A stretch of DNA of 42,880 nt, from assembly GCF_003044445.1 (NCBI RefSeq), contig NZ_POWX01000019.1, positions 1 to 42,880 on the forward strand. Direction: 5' to 3'. Of this stretch, positions 22,151 through 30,891 are shown piece by piece. Each line of letters begins with the position of its first letter. Position 1 is the first letter of the stretch. This DNA comes from Neisseria mucosa (GTDB lineage: Bacteria > Pseudomonadota > Gammaproteobacteria > Burkholderiales > Neisseriaceae). The position numbers were made by a program, and so were the translations under genes. The notes under the pieces were generated by a model that worked only from the letters and a program-made list of their open reading frames with translations, did not search any database and was not told the DNA's origin.

Positions 22151-23092
22151 TTAAGAGCGGCGCTGCAACATCCAAGATTCGATCTTACGCGCGTCGTTTA
22201 CGCGGGTTGTCGAAGTCGGCGAGTTCAGCAATACGATGGTAATCGGCTGGTTTTGGACGTTTGCCTTAACCACCATCGAGCGACCTGCTTCGCGGATATA
22301 ACCGGTTTTCTGAAGCTCGATATTCCAGCTGCCTTCGCGGACGAGGGCGTTGGAGTTTTTATAGTTTTGGCGGCCGTTTGCCGTCCAAACCGAGCCGGAG
22401 TTAGAGGTTGAATTTTTGCGGATAAGCGGATATTTGCTTGCCGCGGCAACCATGCGGTTCAAATCGTTGGCGGTTGAAACGTTTTGGAAATTCAAGCCGG
22501 TAGGTTCGTAGAAGCGGCTGTTGTGCATACCCAGGCTTTGCGCTTTGGCATTCATGGCAGCAACAAACGCCGACATACCGCCCGGATAGGTGCGGCCCAG
22601 CGCGTGGGTCGCGCGGTTTTCGCTGCTCATCAGGCTCAGGTGCAACAATTCGCCGCGTGTCAGCGTCGTGCCGATGGCAAGGCGGCTGCCTGTACCTTTC
22701 AGACGGTCGATTTCATCAGCAGTAATGGTAATGGGCTCGTTCATATCCAAACGTGCGTCCAAAACGACCATTGCGCTCATCAGTTTGGAAATGGACGCAA
22801 TCGGCATCACGCGGTCTGCGTTTTTCTGATACAGGATTTCGCCTGTTTTGTTGTTAAAAATCAAAGCAGCCTGCGATGTCAAAAGCGGCCCCGCCATCAT
22901 CGCCTGAGCCTCGATTTTTTGTGCGTGGCTTAATGCGAAAGCTTCCATCGGGTCATTTTGGGTTGGAAAATTCTGTTCCAAAAATTGACCCAAAACGTCC
23001 ATATCGTCTGCAGCAGCAGGGGCGGCGGCAACCGTCAAAGCCATACCCAAACAGGCTGCACTCAGTGTTTTATAAAATTTCATAACCGACAT
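22151..23092 (-). CDS. pbpG: D-alanyl-D-alanine endopeptidase/carboxypeptidase (PBP7-type)
   Basis: This low-molecular-mass penicillin-binding protein trims peptidoglycan peptides in the periplasm. The 313-aa protein has a signal peptide ending near AAA-DD and the three serine-peptidase S11 motifs: SxxK in ASISKLMSAMVVL, SxN in LMSSENRATHALGRTYPGG and KTG in LQKTGYIREAG. The spacing of motifs and TGSRLAIGTTLTRGELLHL agree with PbpG. Two in-frame starts are possible (23092, MSV; 23083, MKF) and neither has a strong ribosome site. A meningococcal-type DUS hairpin lies directly 3'. Confidence 0.93.
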   Translation of the reverse strand: MSVMKFYKTLSAACLGMALTVAAAPAAADDMDVLGQFLEQNFPTQNDPMEAFALSHAQKIEAQAMMAGPLLTSQAALIFNNKTGEILYQKNADRVMPIASISKLMSAMVVLDARLDMNEPITITADEIDRLKGTGSRLAIGTTLTRGELLHLSLMSSENRATHALGRTYPGGMSAFVAAMNAKAQSLGMHNSRFYEPTGLNFQNVSTANDLNRMVAAASKYPLIRKNSTSNSGSVWTANGRQNYKNSNALVREGSWNIELQKTGYIREAGRSMVVKANVQNQPITIVLLNSPTSTTRVNDARKIESWMLQRRS

Positions 23093-23305
23093 ATTTCAAC
23101 CAGTAGAATTTAAGACAAATGAATTATTAAAGAAGATATTTTGCTTAAAATACAATAAAATGTAAAGTTTAATATGGTTTTTTTGCGTTTGTTTGCATCT
23201 TTTTCCCAAATTGGAAACAATCTTAAGGATGGGAAATCGTTGCGTGTTGCCAAGCGTCGAAGGGTCGTCTGAAAACCTTACGCCAAAGCGCTTGCCATAC
23301 GGTAT

Positions 23306-23334
23306 TTGATAAACCTTAAGATACTGATTATACT
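23306..23334 (+). promoter_or_regulatory. Promoter of clpX
   Basis: TTGATA (23306-23311) and TATACT (23329-23334) with a 17-base spacer lie about 80 bases before the clpX start. The remaining gap from 23093 is A/T-rich and holds one lone DUS at 23263-23274 and probably the divergent pbpG promoter, which I could not place. Confidence 0.7.
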
Positions 23335-23412
23335 TACCGACTTTGCCGAAAACCGTTCCCGCAACATTCGGATAACGGTTTGCCGATATTGCTTGAAAAC
23401 AGAAGATAAATT

Positions 23413-24681
23413 ATGACTGAAGAAAAACGCTCCTGCTCGTTTTGCGGAAAATCCGAGCATGAAGTCAAGAACCTGATTGAAGGCGAAAACGCTTTTATCT
23501 GTAACGAATGTGTAGAAACTTGCGGCGTCATGCTGCAAAGTTCAGACGACCTCTCTGAAGAAAAATCTGCAACGGATGCGTCCCATCCAAACAACAAACT
23601 GCCCACGCCTGCCGAAATCGTCGCCAACCTCAACGATCACGTTATCGGACAGGAACAAGCCAAGAAAGCCTTGGCGGTTTCGGTGTACAACCATTACAAA
23701 CGCCTGCGCCACCCTAAAGCCAACGGCAATGTCGAGTTGTCGAAATCCAACATCCTGCTTATCGGTCCGACCGGTTCGGGTAAAACGCTGTTGGCACAGT
23801 CTTTGGCGCGCAAACTGGATGTGCCGTTCGTCATGGCGGACGCGACCACGCTGACCGAAGCGGGTTACGTCGGTGAAGACGTCGAGCAAATCATCACCAA
23901 GCTCTTGGGTAAATGCGATTTCGATGTCGAAAAAGCCCAACGCGGCATCGTTTATATTGACGAAATCGACAAAATCTCCCGTAAAAGCGACAACCCGTCG
24001 ATTACCCGCGACGTATCCGGTGAAGGCGTACAACAAGCCTTGCTGAAACTGATTGAAGGTACGGTTGCCAGCGTTCCGCCCCAAGGCGGCCGCAAACATC
24101 CGAATCAGGAATTTATCAACGTCGATACCACCAACATCCTGTTTATCTGCGGCGGCGCGTTTGCGGGCTTGGAAAAAGTGATCCGTCAGCGTACTGAAAA
24201 AGGCGGTATTGGTTTCGGTGCGTCCGTTCACAGCAAGGACGAAAATGCCGACATTACCGGATTGTTTGAAATCGTTGAGCCTGAAGACTTGATTAAATTC
24301 GGTCTGATTCCCGAGTTAATCGGCCGTCTGCCCGTTATCGCCACGTTGGCGGAATTGGACGAAGACGCATTGGTGAACATCCTGACCGAGCCGAAAAATG
24401 CCTTGGTGAAACAATATCAAACCCTGTTCGGCATGGAAAACGTCCAATTGGAATTTGAAGAAGAAGCCTTGCGCAGCATCGCCCGTCAGGCAATGGAACG
24501 TAAAACCGGCGCGCGCGGCCTGCGCTCCATCGTTGAACGCTGCCTGTTGGATACCATGTATCAACTGCCCGATTTGAAAGGTGTAACCAAAGTTGTCATC
24601 GATAAAGACGTGATTGAGAAAGGCAAACAGCCCAAGCTTCTGCGCGAAGACGGGAGCGAATATCAGGCAAACGCCCGGTAA
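23413..24681 (+). CDS. clpX: ATP-dependent Clp protease ATP-binding subunit ClpX
   Basis: ClpX unfolds tagged proteins and feeds them to ClpP in the cytoplasm. The 422-aa protein has the N-terminal zinc finger (Cys8, Cys11, Cys30, Cys33), Walker A GPTGSGKT, Walker B IVYIDEID, the GYVG pore loop in EAGYVGEDVE, the RKH pore loop in GGRKHPNQEF, and the sensor 2 region KTGARGLRS. The flexible linker after the zinc finger reads LQSSDDLSEEKSATD, and its SSDDL part is encoded by a DUS (TTCAGACGACCT). A DUS in this unstructured linker is tolerable to the protein. clpP is not adjacent. A good promoter and a DUS terminator suggest a single-gene unit. Confidence 0.97.
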   Translation: MTEEKRSCSFCGKSEHEVKNLIEGENAFICNECVETCGVMLQSSDDLSEEKSATDASHPNNKLPTPAEIVANLNDHVIGQEQAKKALAVSVYNHYKRLRHPKANGNVELSKSNILLIGPTGSGKTLLAQSLARKLDVPFVMADATTLTEAGYVGEDVEQIITKLLGKCDFDVEKAQRGIVYIDEIDKISRKSDNPSITRDVSGEGVQQALLKLIEGTVASVPPQGGRKHPNQEFINVDTTNILFICGGAFAGLEKVIRQRTEKGGIGFGASVHSKDENADITGLFEIVEPEDLIKFGLIPELIGRLPVIATLAELDEDALVNILTEPKNALVKQYQTLFGMENVQLEFEEEALRSIARQAMERKTGARGLRSIVERCLLDTMYQLPDLKGVTKVVIDKDVIEKGKQPKLLREDGSEYQANAR

Positions 24682-24712
24682 AAGAACGGATTGGCAATAC
24701 CGATAAAATATG

Positions 24713-24752
24713 AAAGGTCGTCTGAAACCCTGTTTTCAGACGACCTCTTTTG
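24713..24752. terminator. DUS-pair terminator after clpX
   Basis: AAAGGTCGTCTGAAA pairs with TTTTCAGACGACCTCTTTT around a short loop. Confidence 0.9.
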
Positions 24753-24921
24753 TTTTTTCAAGATAATTCGTTTCAATAGCAAACATCTATTACATCCGAT
24801 AACATAAATATTCCAATTTTTGCCAAACTGGTCTATGATACCCAAAAGAATTGTCTACAATTCTTTGATTGCAAATCATTTGCAACGGTCAGAAGAAAAA
24901 ACAGAAAAAAGGAACAAAGAG

Positions 24922-27507
24922 ATGTTAGAAGCCTATCGCAAAGCCGCCGCCGAGCGCGCTGCCCTCGGTATCCCACCCCTCCCTTTGAACGCGCAGCAAA
25001 CCGCCGATTTGGTTGAGCTGCTGAAAAACCCGCCCGCAGGCGAAGGCGAGTTCTTGGTCGAACTGCTTGCCCACCGTGTTCCGCCCGGTGTGGACGATGC
25101 CGCCAAAGTCAAAGCTTCATTCCTGGCTGCCGTTGCCGAAGGCAGCGCATCCAGCCCGTTGGTTTCCCCCGAATATGCGACCGAACTTTTAGGTACGATG
25201 CTCGGCGGTTACAATATTCACGCCTTAATCGAACTCTTGGACGACGACAAACTCGCGCCTATCGCTGCCAAAGGTTTGAAACATACGCTTCTGATGTTCG
25301 ATTCTTTCCACGATGTTCAGGAAAAAGCCGAAAAAGGCAACAAATACGCGCAGGAAGTTTTGCAATCTTGGGCAGATGCCGAATGGTTTACTTCACGCGC
25401 CAAGGTTCCCGAAAAAATCACCGTTACCGTCTTCAAAGTTGACGGCGAAACCAATACAGACGACCTCTCTCCCGCGCCCGACGCATGGAGCCGTCCTGAT
25501 ATTCCGCTGCACGCGCTGGCAATGCTGAAAAACCCGCGCGATGGCATCAATCCGGATAAACCGGGCGAAGTTGGTCCGATTAAACTGCTGGAAGAACTCA
25601 AAGCCAAAGGTCATCCCGTTGCCTACGTCGGCGATGTGGTCGGTACCGGTTCTTCTCGTAAATCCGCGACCAACTCCGTCATTTGGCATACCGGCGAAGA
25701 CATCCCGTTCGTACCGAACAAACGCTTCGGCGGCGTATGCTTGGGCGGCAAAATTGCGCCGATTTTCTTCAATACTCAAGAAGATTCCGGTGCATTGCCG
25801 ATTGAAGTCGATGTTTCCGCGCTGAAAATGGGCGATGTCGTCGATATTCTGCCTTATGAAGGCAAAATCGTGAAAAACGGCGAAACCGTTGCCGAGTTCA
25901 GCCTGAAATCCCAAGTATTACTAGACGAAGTGCAAGCCGGCGGCCGTATCAACCTGATTATCGGTCGAGGTCTGACCGCCAAAGCGCGCGAAGCCTTGAA
26001 ACTGCCTGCTTCCACCGAATTCCGCCTACCTCAAGCACCTGCCGAAAGCAAAGCCGGTTTCACGTTGGCACAAAAAATGGTCGGTCGCGCCTGCGGTCTG
26101 CCGGAAGGACAAGGCGTACGCCCGGGTACTTACTGCGAACCGCGCATGACGACGGTCGGCTCGCAAGACACTACCGGCCCGATGACCCGCGACGAGTTGA
26201 AAGACCTCGCCTGCCTGGGCTTCTCCGCCGACATGGTAATGCAGTCTTTCTGTCACACTGCCGCTTATCCAAAACCTGTCGATGTCAGAACCCATAAAGA
26301 ACTGCCCGCCTTTATTTCTACCCGTGGCGGCGTGGCTCTTCGTCCGGGCGACGGCGTGATCCACTCATGGCTCAACCGCTTGCTGCTGCCCGATACAGTC
26401 GGTACCGGCGGCGACAGCCACACCCGTTTCCCTATCGGTATTTCTTTCCCTGCCGGTTCCGGCTTGGTTGCTTTCGCAGCAGCCACCGGCGTGATGCCGC
26501 TCGATATGCCTGAGTCCGTACTGGTACGCTTCAGCGGCAAGCTGCAACCGGGCGTAACCCTGCGCGACTTGGTGAACGCCATTCCGCTTTACGCGATTAA
26601 ACAAGGTTTGCTCACCGTTGCCAAAGCCGGTAAGAAAAACATCTTCTCCGGCCGTATCCTCGAAATCGAAGGCCTGCCTGATTTGAAAGTGGAACAAGCC
26701 TTTGAATTGACTGACGCGTCTGCTGAGCGCTCTGCCGCCGGCTGTACCGTGAAGCTCAACAAAGAGCCGATTATTGAATACATGAAATCCAACGTCGTGT
26801 TGATGAAAAACATGATTGCCGACGGCTATCAAGACCCGCGCACTTTGGAACGCCGCATCAAAGCCATGGAAGCATGGCTGGCGAACCCAGAGCTGCTTGA
26901 AGCGGATAAAGATGCCGAATACGCCGCCGTGATTGAAATCAACATGGACGACATCAAAGAGCCGATTATCGCCTGCCCGAACGACCCGGACGACGTATGC
27001 TTCATGTCCGAACGTTCCGGCACCAAAATCGACGAAGTATTCATCGGTTCATGCATGACCAACATCGGTCACTTCCGTGCCGCTTCCAAACTCTTGGAAG
27101 GCAAGAGCGATATTCCCGTCCGCTTGTGGGTAGCGCCGCCGACCAAAATGGATGCGAAAGAGTTGTCCGACGAAGGCCACTACGGCGTACTCGGTCGCGC
27201 CGGCGCGCGTATGGAAATGCCGGGTTGTTCGCTGTGTATGGGTAACCAAGCCCAAGTACACGAAGGCGCAACCGTCATGTCCACCTCTACCCGCAACTTC
27301 CCGAACCGCTTGGGTAAAAACACCTTCGTTTACCTCGGCTCGGCAGAATTGGCGGCGATTTGCTCCAAACTGGGTAAAATCCCGACCGTTGAAGAATACC
27401 AAGCCAACATCGGTATCATCAACGAACAGGGCGACCAAATCTACCGCTACATGAACTTCAACGAAATCGACAGCTACAACGAAGTAGCCGAGACCGTGAA
27501 TGTTTAA
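24922..27507 (+). CDS. acnB: Aconitate hydratase B
   Basis: AcnB interconverts citrate and isocitrate in the TCA cycle and also handles 2-methylisocitrate in many bacteria. The 861-aa protein starts MLEAYRKAAAERAALGIPPLPL, a typical AcnB start with its N-terminal HEAT-like domain. It continues with TDDLSPAPDAWSRPDIPLHA, the swivel domain GTGSSRKSATNS and VGGDSHTRFPIG-like substrate-binding segments (GTGGDSHTRFPIG). The 4Fe-4S cysteines are in FIGSCMTNIGHF and MPGCSLCMGNQ. ATG 24922 is preferred over an upstream in-frame ATG at 24820 because it matches the family start and follows AAAGGAACAAAGAG. The mRNA leader may be an AcnB autoregulation site, but nothing shows that here. Confidence 0.97.
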   Translation: MLEAYRKAAAERAALGIPPLPLNAQQTADLVELLKNPPAGEGEFLVELLAHRVPPGVDDAAKVKASFLAAVAEGSASSPLVSPEYATELLGTMLGGYNIHALIELLDDDKLAPIAAKGLKHTLLMFDSFHDVQEKAEKGNKYAQEVLQSWADAEWFTSRAKVPEKITVTVFKVDGETNTDDLSPAPDAWSRPDIPLHALAMLKNPRDGINPDKPGEVGPIKLLEELKAKGHPVAYVGDVVGTGSSRKSATNSVIWHTGEDIPFVPNKRFGGVCLGGKIAPIFFNTQEDSGALPIEVDVSALKMGDVVDILPYEGKIVKNGETVAEFSLKSQVLLDEVQAGGRINLIIGRGLTAKAREALKLPASTEFRLPQAPAESKAGFTLAQKMVGRACGLPEGQGVRPGTYCEPRMTTVGSQDTTGPMTRDELKDLACLGFSADMVMQSFCHTAAYPKPVDVRTHKELPAFISTRGGVALRPGDGVIHSWLNRLLLPDTVGTGGDSHTRFPIGISFPAGSGLVAFAAATGVMPLDMPESVLVRFSGKLQPGVTLRDLVNAIPLYAIKQGLLTVAKAGKKNIFSGRILEIEGLPDLKVEQAFELTDASAERSAAGCTVKLNKEPIIEYMKSNVVLMKNMIADGYQDPRTLERRIKAMEAWLANPELLEADKDAEYAAVIEINMDDIKEPIIACPNDPDDVCFMSERSGTKIDEVFIGSCMTNIGHFRAASKLLEGKSDIPVRLWVAPPTKMDAKELSDEGHYGVLGRAGARMEMPGCSLCMGNQAQVHEGATVMSTSTRNFPNRLGKNTFVYLGSAELAAICSKLGKIPTVEEYQANIGIINEQGDQIYRYMNFNEIDSYNEVAETVNV

Positions 27508-27522
27508 CAAGTAGGTAAAGCA

Positions 27523-27569
27523 GTTTCAGACGACCCCTTCAATGTTTAAATCCATGAGGTCGTCTGAAA
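27523..27569. repeat. DUS hairpin (reversed order) after acnB
   Basis: TTTCAGACGACC and GGTCGTCTGAAA are inverted around a 23-base loop. The A-rich right flank and the separate stronger terminator that follows suggest its main value is as a DUS. Confidence 0.75.
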
Positions 27570-27573
27570 ATAA

Positions 27574-27607
27574 AAAAAACAGAACAGTTTTCGCTGTTCT
27601 GTTTTTT
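27574..27607 (+). terminator. Intrinsic terminator after acnB
   Basis: AAAAAACAGAACAG pairs with CTGTTCTGTTTTTT around TTTTCG. It may also work in reverse for the convergent gene. Confidence 0.93.
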
Positions 27608-27651
27608 GTTTTCAAGTCAATCACCATATTCCCTACTACCGGATATATCTC

Positions 27652-28527
27652 CTACCCGCTGATAATCCCGTTCACACCTGCTGCCGCTGCCAAACGATAC
27701 AATATTTCCTGAGGCATATCATTGTGCCACAGACGGGTAATATTGGCGATAACCGGAAGACGGCACACTTTCCTAACCCGAACGATGGCATCGACATCCA
27801 AACGGTAGGCATGTTCCGGCTCAAAACTGAGTGTCCCAGCTTCACCGAGCACAATGTGGCTGTTGCCGCGCAAAGCGATATGTTCTGCCGCCACCAACCA
27901 ATCATCAACACGATGATGCTTGTCTTTACACAACACTACCGGCGTATTCAGACGACCTACCTCATCCAAAAGCGTCCGATTGGTCATCATACTGCCACCC
28001 AAATACAAAATATCTGCACCGGCAGACAAGGCATCATCTATCTGGCGAACATCACGGATACGGACAATGACGGGCTTGCCTGTTTTCTGCAAATCAGAAA
28101 TTTCCCGAACAATCGCCCGAACCTGTAAGTTTTCACGCTGCTCGTCCACTTTTTCATAAGGGCGTGCAGGAAGGTAAAACGGATCGACAAATACCGCATC
28201 CGCCCCTTCCGCCCTATCCGTATCGGCAGTAATATCCAACCGCTTCGCTCCGCCGAATATCACACCCCGTACAACAATCCTGCTGTCTTCCTCGTCCGCC
28301 TCTCGGCTGATAATTTTCCAATCGTTCAATACCCGGACAACGCGTTCCACATCGGGCAGACGTTCCAATTCATTTGGACGGAACACCCGCTCATCACCAA
28401 CCGCACCGATAATCGTCCGCTCCTCCCCCCGAGAGATATGCTCTTTCAACCCCTTATTACGGATAAACCCGATTACTCCCTCTATCGACTCCTGAGAAGC
28501 ATTCTTACCCATCACAATAATCATCAT
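27652..28527 (-). CDS. DAHP-synthase-like protein lacking the usual active-site motifs
   Basis: The 291-aa protein starts like type I-beta DAHP synthases (aromatic pathway): MMIIVMGKNASQESIEGVIG...HISRGEERTIIGAVGDERV is the ferredoxin-like regulatory domain. A TIM-barrel-like part follows. The parts that bind metal, PEP and phosphate in true enzymes are altered: the usual AGPC segment reads ITADTDRAEG, the KPRTSPY segment reads YLPARPYE, the KRG segment reads CKDKHHRVDD, and the DPSHA segment reads ITRLWHND. It therefore probably does not make DAHP, and may bind a ligand or regulate. AGGAG upstream is better spaced to the second Met (28524). A lone DUS lies upstream at 28570-28581. Confidence 0.72.
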   Translation of the reverse strand: MMIIVMGKNASQESIEGVIGFIRNKGLKEHISRGEERTIIGAVGDERVFRPNELERLPDVERVVRVLNDWKIISREADEEDSRIVVRGVIFGGAKRLDITADTDRAEGADAVFVDPFYLPARPYEKVDEQRENLQVRAIVREISDLQKTGKPVIVRIRDVRQIDDALSAGADILYLGGSMMTNRTLLDEVGRLNTPVVLCKDKHHRVDDWLVAAEHIALRGNSHIVLGEAGTLSFEPEHAYRLDVDAIVRVRKVCRLPVIANITRLWHNDMPQEILYRLAAAAGVNGIISG

Positions 28528-28654
28528 ATATCTCCTGAAACAGACGACAATATTAGCACACTACCGCTTTCAGACGACCTGCCCGCCACAAGCTCTACCA
28601 CTCATACCTTACATTTACCCTTAATCCCCTATCCGCACTATCCCAAATGTCATG

Positions 28655-28663
28655 TGTTATACT
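28655..28663 (+). promoter_or_regulatory. Extended -10 promoter of the AsmA-family gene
   Basis: TGTTATACT has the TGn extension directly before TATACT (28658-28663) and lies 30 bases before the start codon. No good -35 box is seen, as is common for extended -10 promoters. Confidence 0.5.
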
Positions 28664-28693
28664 TTCAGCCATGTTATCTTATTGCCTTTACGC

Positions 28694-30826
28694 ATGAAAA
28701 ATCCTCTGCTTAATTCAGGAAAATTTTGGCTGAAATCAGCTGTAACTGCAGTTATATTACTCGTTTGCACCGCAGCCGCCCTGTATGCATCGGTTTATGC
28801 ACTATTTCCCCTCGAACGAATCGAAGCTTCCGTACAAAACGCCTTCAGCGGAACGGGGCGGAATATCCGCTTCAGCAGCGACATCCGCCGAAGCTGGTTT
28901 CCCCGTCCTACCGTTACCCTAAAAAACGTTACCATTACCCAACCTCAAAGCAACCAAACTGCCTTACATATCAAAGAGACCCATATCGGTTTGGGCTGGA
29001 GCAGCCTGTGGAACGATTACCCGGTCATCGAAAAATGGGTTATTACAGGTGCAGATGCCGTGTTATCGCGCACCGATGACGGCAAATGGAACCTGCAAGA
29101 CCTGTTACATCCTTCCCACCCTACTTCTTTAAACCGTTTGATTATAGAAAACAGCTCTCTGCATATGAACATCGCAGGGCAAACACATATTATCGACAAT
29201 TTTTATCTAAACATCCGCAACAACGGCGCTGACGGCCTTCCCTTCAAAATCAGCGGCAGCCTGCGCCGCCCAAATCAACCTATCCGATGGCAGGGTAGCG
29301 GCGTGCTCAATGCCTCTGAAACCGGTTGGAGCATTCCCAATTTACTTTGGGAAGCATCTATTGCTGAAAAAGAAAGCAAACTGTCCGTTGATGGAAGCGG
29401 TACATGGACATGGTCGTCTGAAAACGACTCCCTACAAGCAGACAATCTCAGCCTGCGCACGGATAATCCTGCCCAAAATTTTCACCTGACCGCGCAAATT
29501 CCCCGTTTATCCCTTAAAAACCACGTATTGAATATCCCATCACTCAATGGTGCATTTACAGCAGGCAAGCCGGAAAGCCAATGGAACGGCTCGTTCAAAC
29601 TCGACAAAGCAAGCATCCGTACCAGCGTTGCCACATTGGATAACTTTGAATTCAACGCCAGCCACAAAAATACCGCACATCAGACCAATTTAACCCTGAC
29701 AGGCCCTCTGCTGTGGCAGCAAAACAAAGGATTGCAATCATCTTCAATCAATCTGACCACATTGCAGGACACGGTCAACCGCCTACCCAATCCTCGCTTT
29801 ATCAGCCAATTAACCGGCTCATTCAACTGGAACGGCAAAGAAAACTGGCAAGGGGATTTCAAAGGCACATTCGACCGCCAACCCCTTGCTCTTGTCTTCA
29901 AATATCAACCAACGGAAGAACAAACGCCTCTTTTAGAAGCAGGGATTGCCCTGCAAAAACTCTCATTGCTCCCCTATTGGGATGATATACAGGCAAACTC
30001 CGGATCAGGCTACCCTGCAATCCTCAACAACGGCCCAATCCCAAGAATTGATGCCAGCATCAAAATCGGCAATGTCCAAATACCCGGCCTGCAACTGGAC
30101 AATATTGAAACCCTGCTGAATGCCGACAAAGAGCACATCGCCCTAAGCCATTTTAAAGCAGGCCTCTACGGAGGTCAGACAGAAGGCGGTATAAGTATGG
30201 CAAACACAACTCCGCCTACCTACCACCTCCAACAAGATGCCCAAAACGTACAAATCCGACCATTGTTGCAAGATTTGTTCGGTTTCCACAGTTTCAGCGG
30301 CAACGGAGATGCCGTCATCGATTTGACAGCACGGGGCGACAATCGTAAGCAACTCATCCAATCCCTACAAGGGATGCTGACCCTCAATATTTTGGATGGG
30401 GTTTGGAACGGTATCGATATAAACCATATCCTCAAAAACGGCATTTCCGCACAACACCCCGGCGGCGAGCATGCCCAAACCCCTTTCAACCGCTTTACCC
30501 TCAATAGCGAAATCGACAAGGGCATCAGCCACCACATCAATACCGAATTGTTTTCCGAACATTTGCACATAGTCAGCAACGGCTACACCGATCTGAATAC
30601 GCAAGAACTATCCGAGGATCTGCTTATCCGCAACACACTCAATCCTTCAGCCAAGCCCATACCGCTCAAAATACGGGGCAATGTCGCCAACCCGTCCGTT
30701 ACACTCGACTACAACCGTATTACACACGGCCTAAACAATCCTAAAGAAAAACAAAAGGCATTGGAACAAACATTGCGCGAGCAATGGCACTGGCTCAATC
30801 CGGAACGAAAACAATCGGATAAATAG
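28694..30826 (+). CDS. AsmA-family inner-membrane/periplasmic protein
   Basis: This 710-aa protein has one N-terminal membrane anchor (about residues 12-35) and a long periplasmic part. The AsmA N-terminal domain shows NIRFSSDIRRSWFPRPTVTLKNVTI. The C-terminal conserved block includes FGFHSFSGNGDAVIDLTARGDN...IQSLQGMLTLNILDGVWNGID, followed by a PLKIRGNVANPSVTLDYN end. AsmA-like proteins are bridge-type proteins thought to help move phospholipids between membranes. ATG 28694 is chosen because it gives a normal K-containing N-terminus before the membrane span and follows the likely promoter; the ribosome site is weak. It contains one DUS-like stretch at 29413-29424 (encoding SSEN). Confidence 0.88.
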   Translation: MKNPLLNSGKFWLKSAVTAVILLVCTAAALYASVYALFPLERIEASVQNAFSGTGRNIRFSSDIRRSWFPRPTVTLKNVTITQPQSNQTALHIKETHIGLGWSSLWNDYPVIEKWVITGADAVLSRTDDGKWNLQDLLHPSHPTSLNRLIIENSSLHMNIAGQTHIIDNFYLNIRNNGADGLPFKISGSLRRPNQPIRWQGSGVLNASETGWSIPNLLWEASIAEKESKLSVDGSGTWTWSSENDSLQADNLSLRTDNPAQNFHLTAQIPRLSLKNHVLNIPSLNGAFTAGKPESQWNGSFKLDKASIRTSVATLDNFEFNASHKNTAHQTNLTLTGPLLWQQNKGLQSSSINLTTLQDTVNRLPNPRFISQLTGSFNWNGKENWQGDFKGTFDRQPLALVFKYQPTEEQTPLLEAGIALQKLSLLPYWDDIQANSGSGYPAILNNGPIPRIDASIKIGNVQIPGLQLDNIETLLNADKEHIALSHFKAGLYGGQTEGGISMANTTPPTYHLQQDAQNVQIRPLLQDLFGFHSFSGNGDAVIDLTARGDNRKQLIQSLQGMLTLNILDGVWNGIDINHILKNGISAQHPGGEHAQTPFNRFTLNSEIDKGISHHINTELFSEHLHIVSNGYTDLNTQELSEDLLIRNTLNPSAKPIPLKIRGNVANPSVTLDYNRITHGLNNPKEKQKALEQTLREQWHWLNPERKQSDK

Positions 30827-30870
30827 AAAAGGTCGTCTGAAAATCCAATCATGGTTTTCAGACGACCTTT
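30827..30870. terminator. DUS-pair terminator between the AsmA-family gene and gapA
   Basis: AAAAGGTCGTCTGAAAA pairs with TTTTCAGACGACCTTT. It lies between convergent genes and can serve both. Confidence 0.92.
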
Positions 30871-30891
30871 CAGCATCTTCGCTAATCCGTT

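Noticed and set aside
24820..24921. Upstream in-frame start for acnB
   Set aside because: The extra 34 residues do not match AcnB; the family start MLEAYRK at 24922 has a purine-rich ribosome site.
25455..25470. ACAGACGACCTCTC in acnB taken as an acquired DUS
   Set aside because: It lacks the full 12-mer and encodes TDDLSPAPDAWSR, a segment conserved in AcnB irrespective of DUS.
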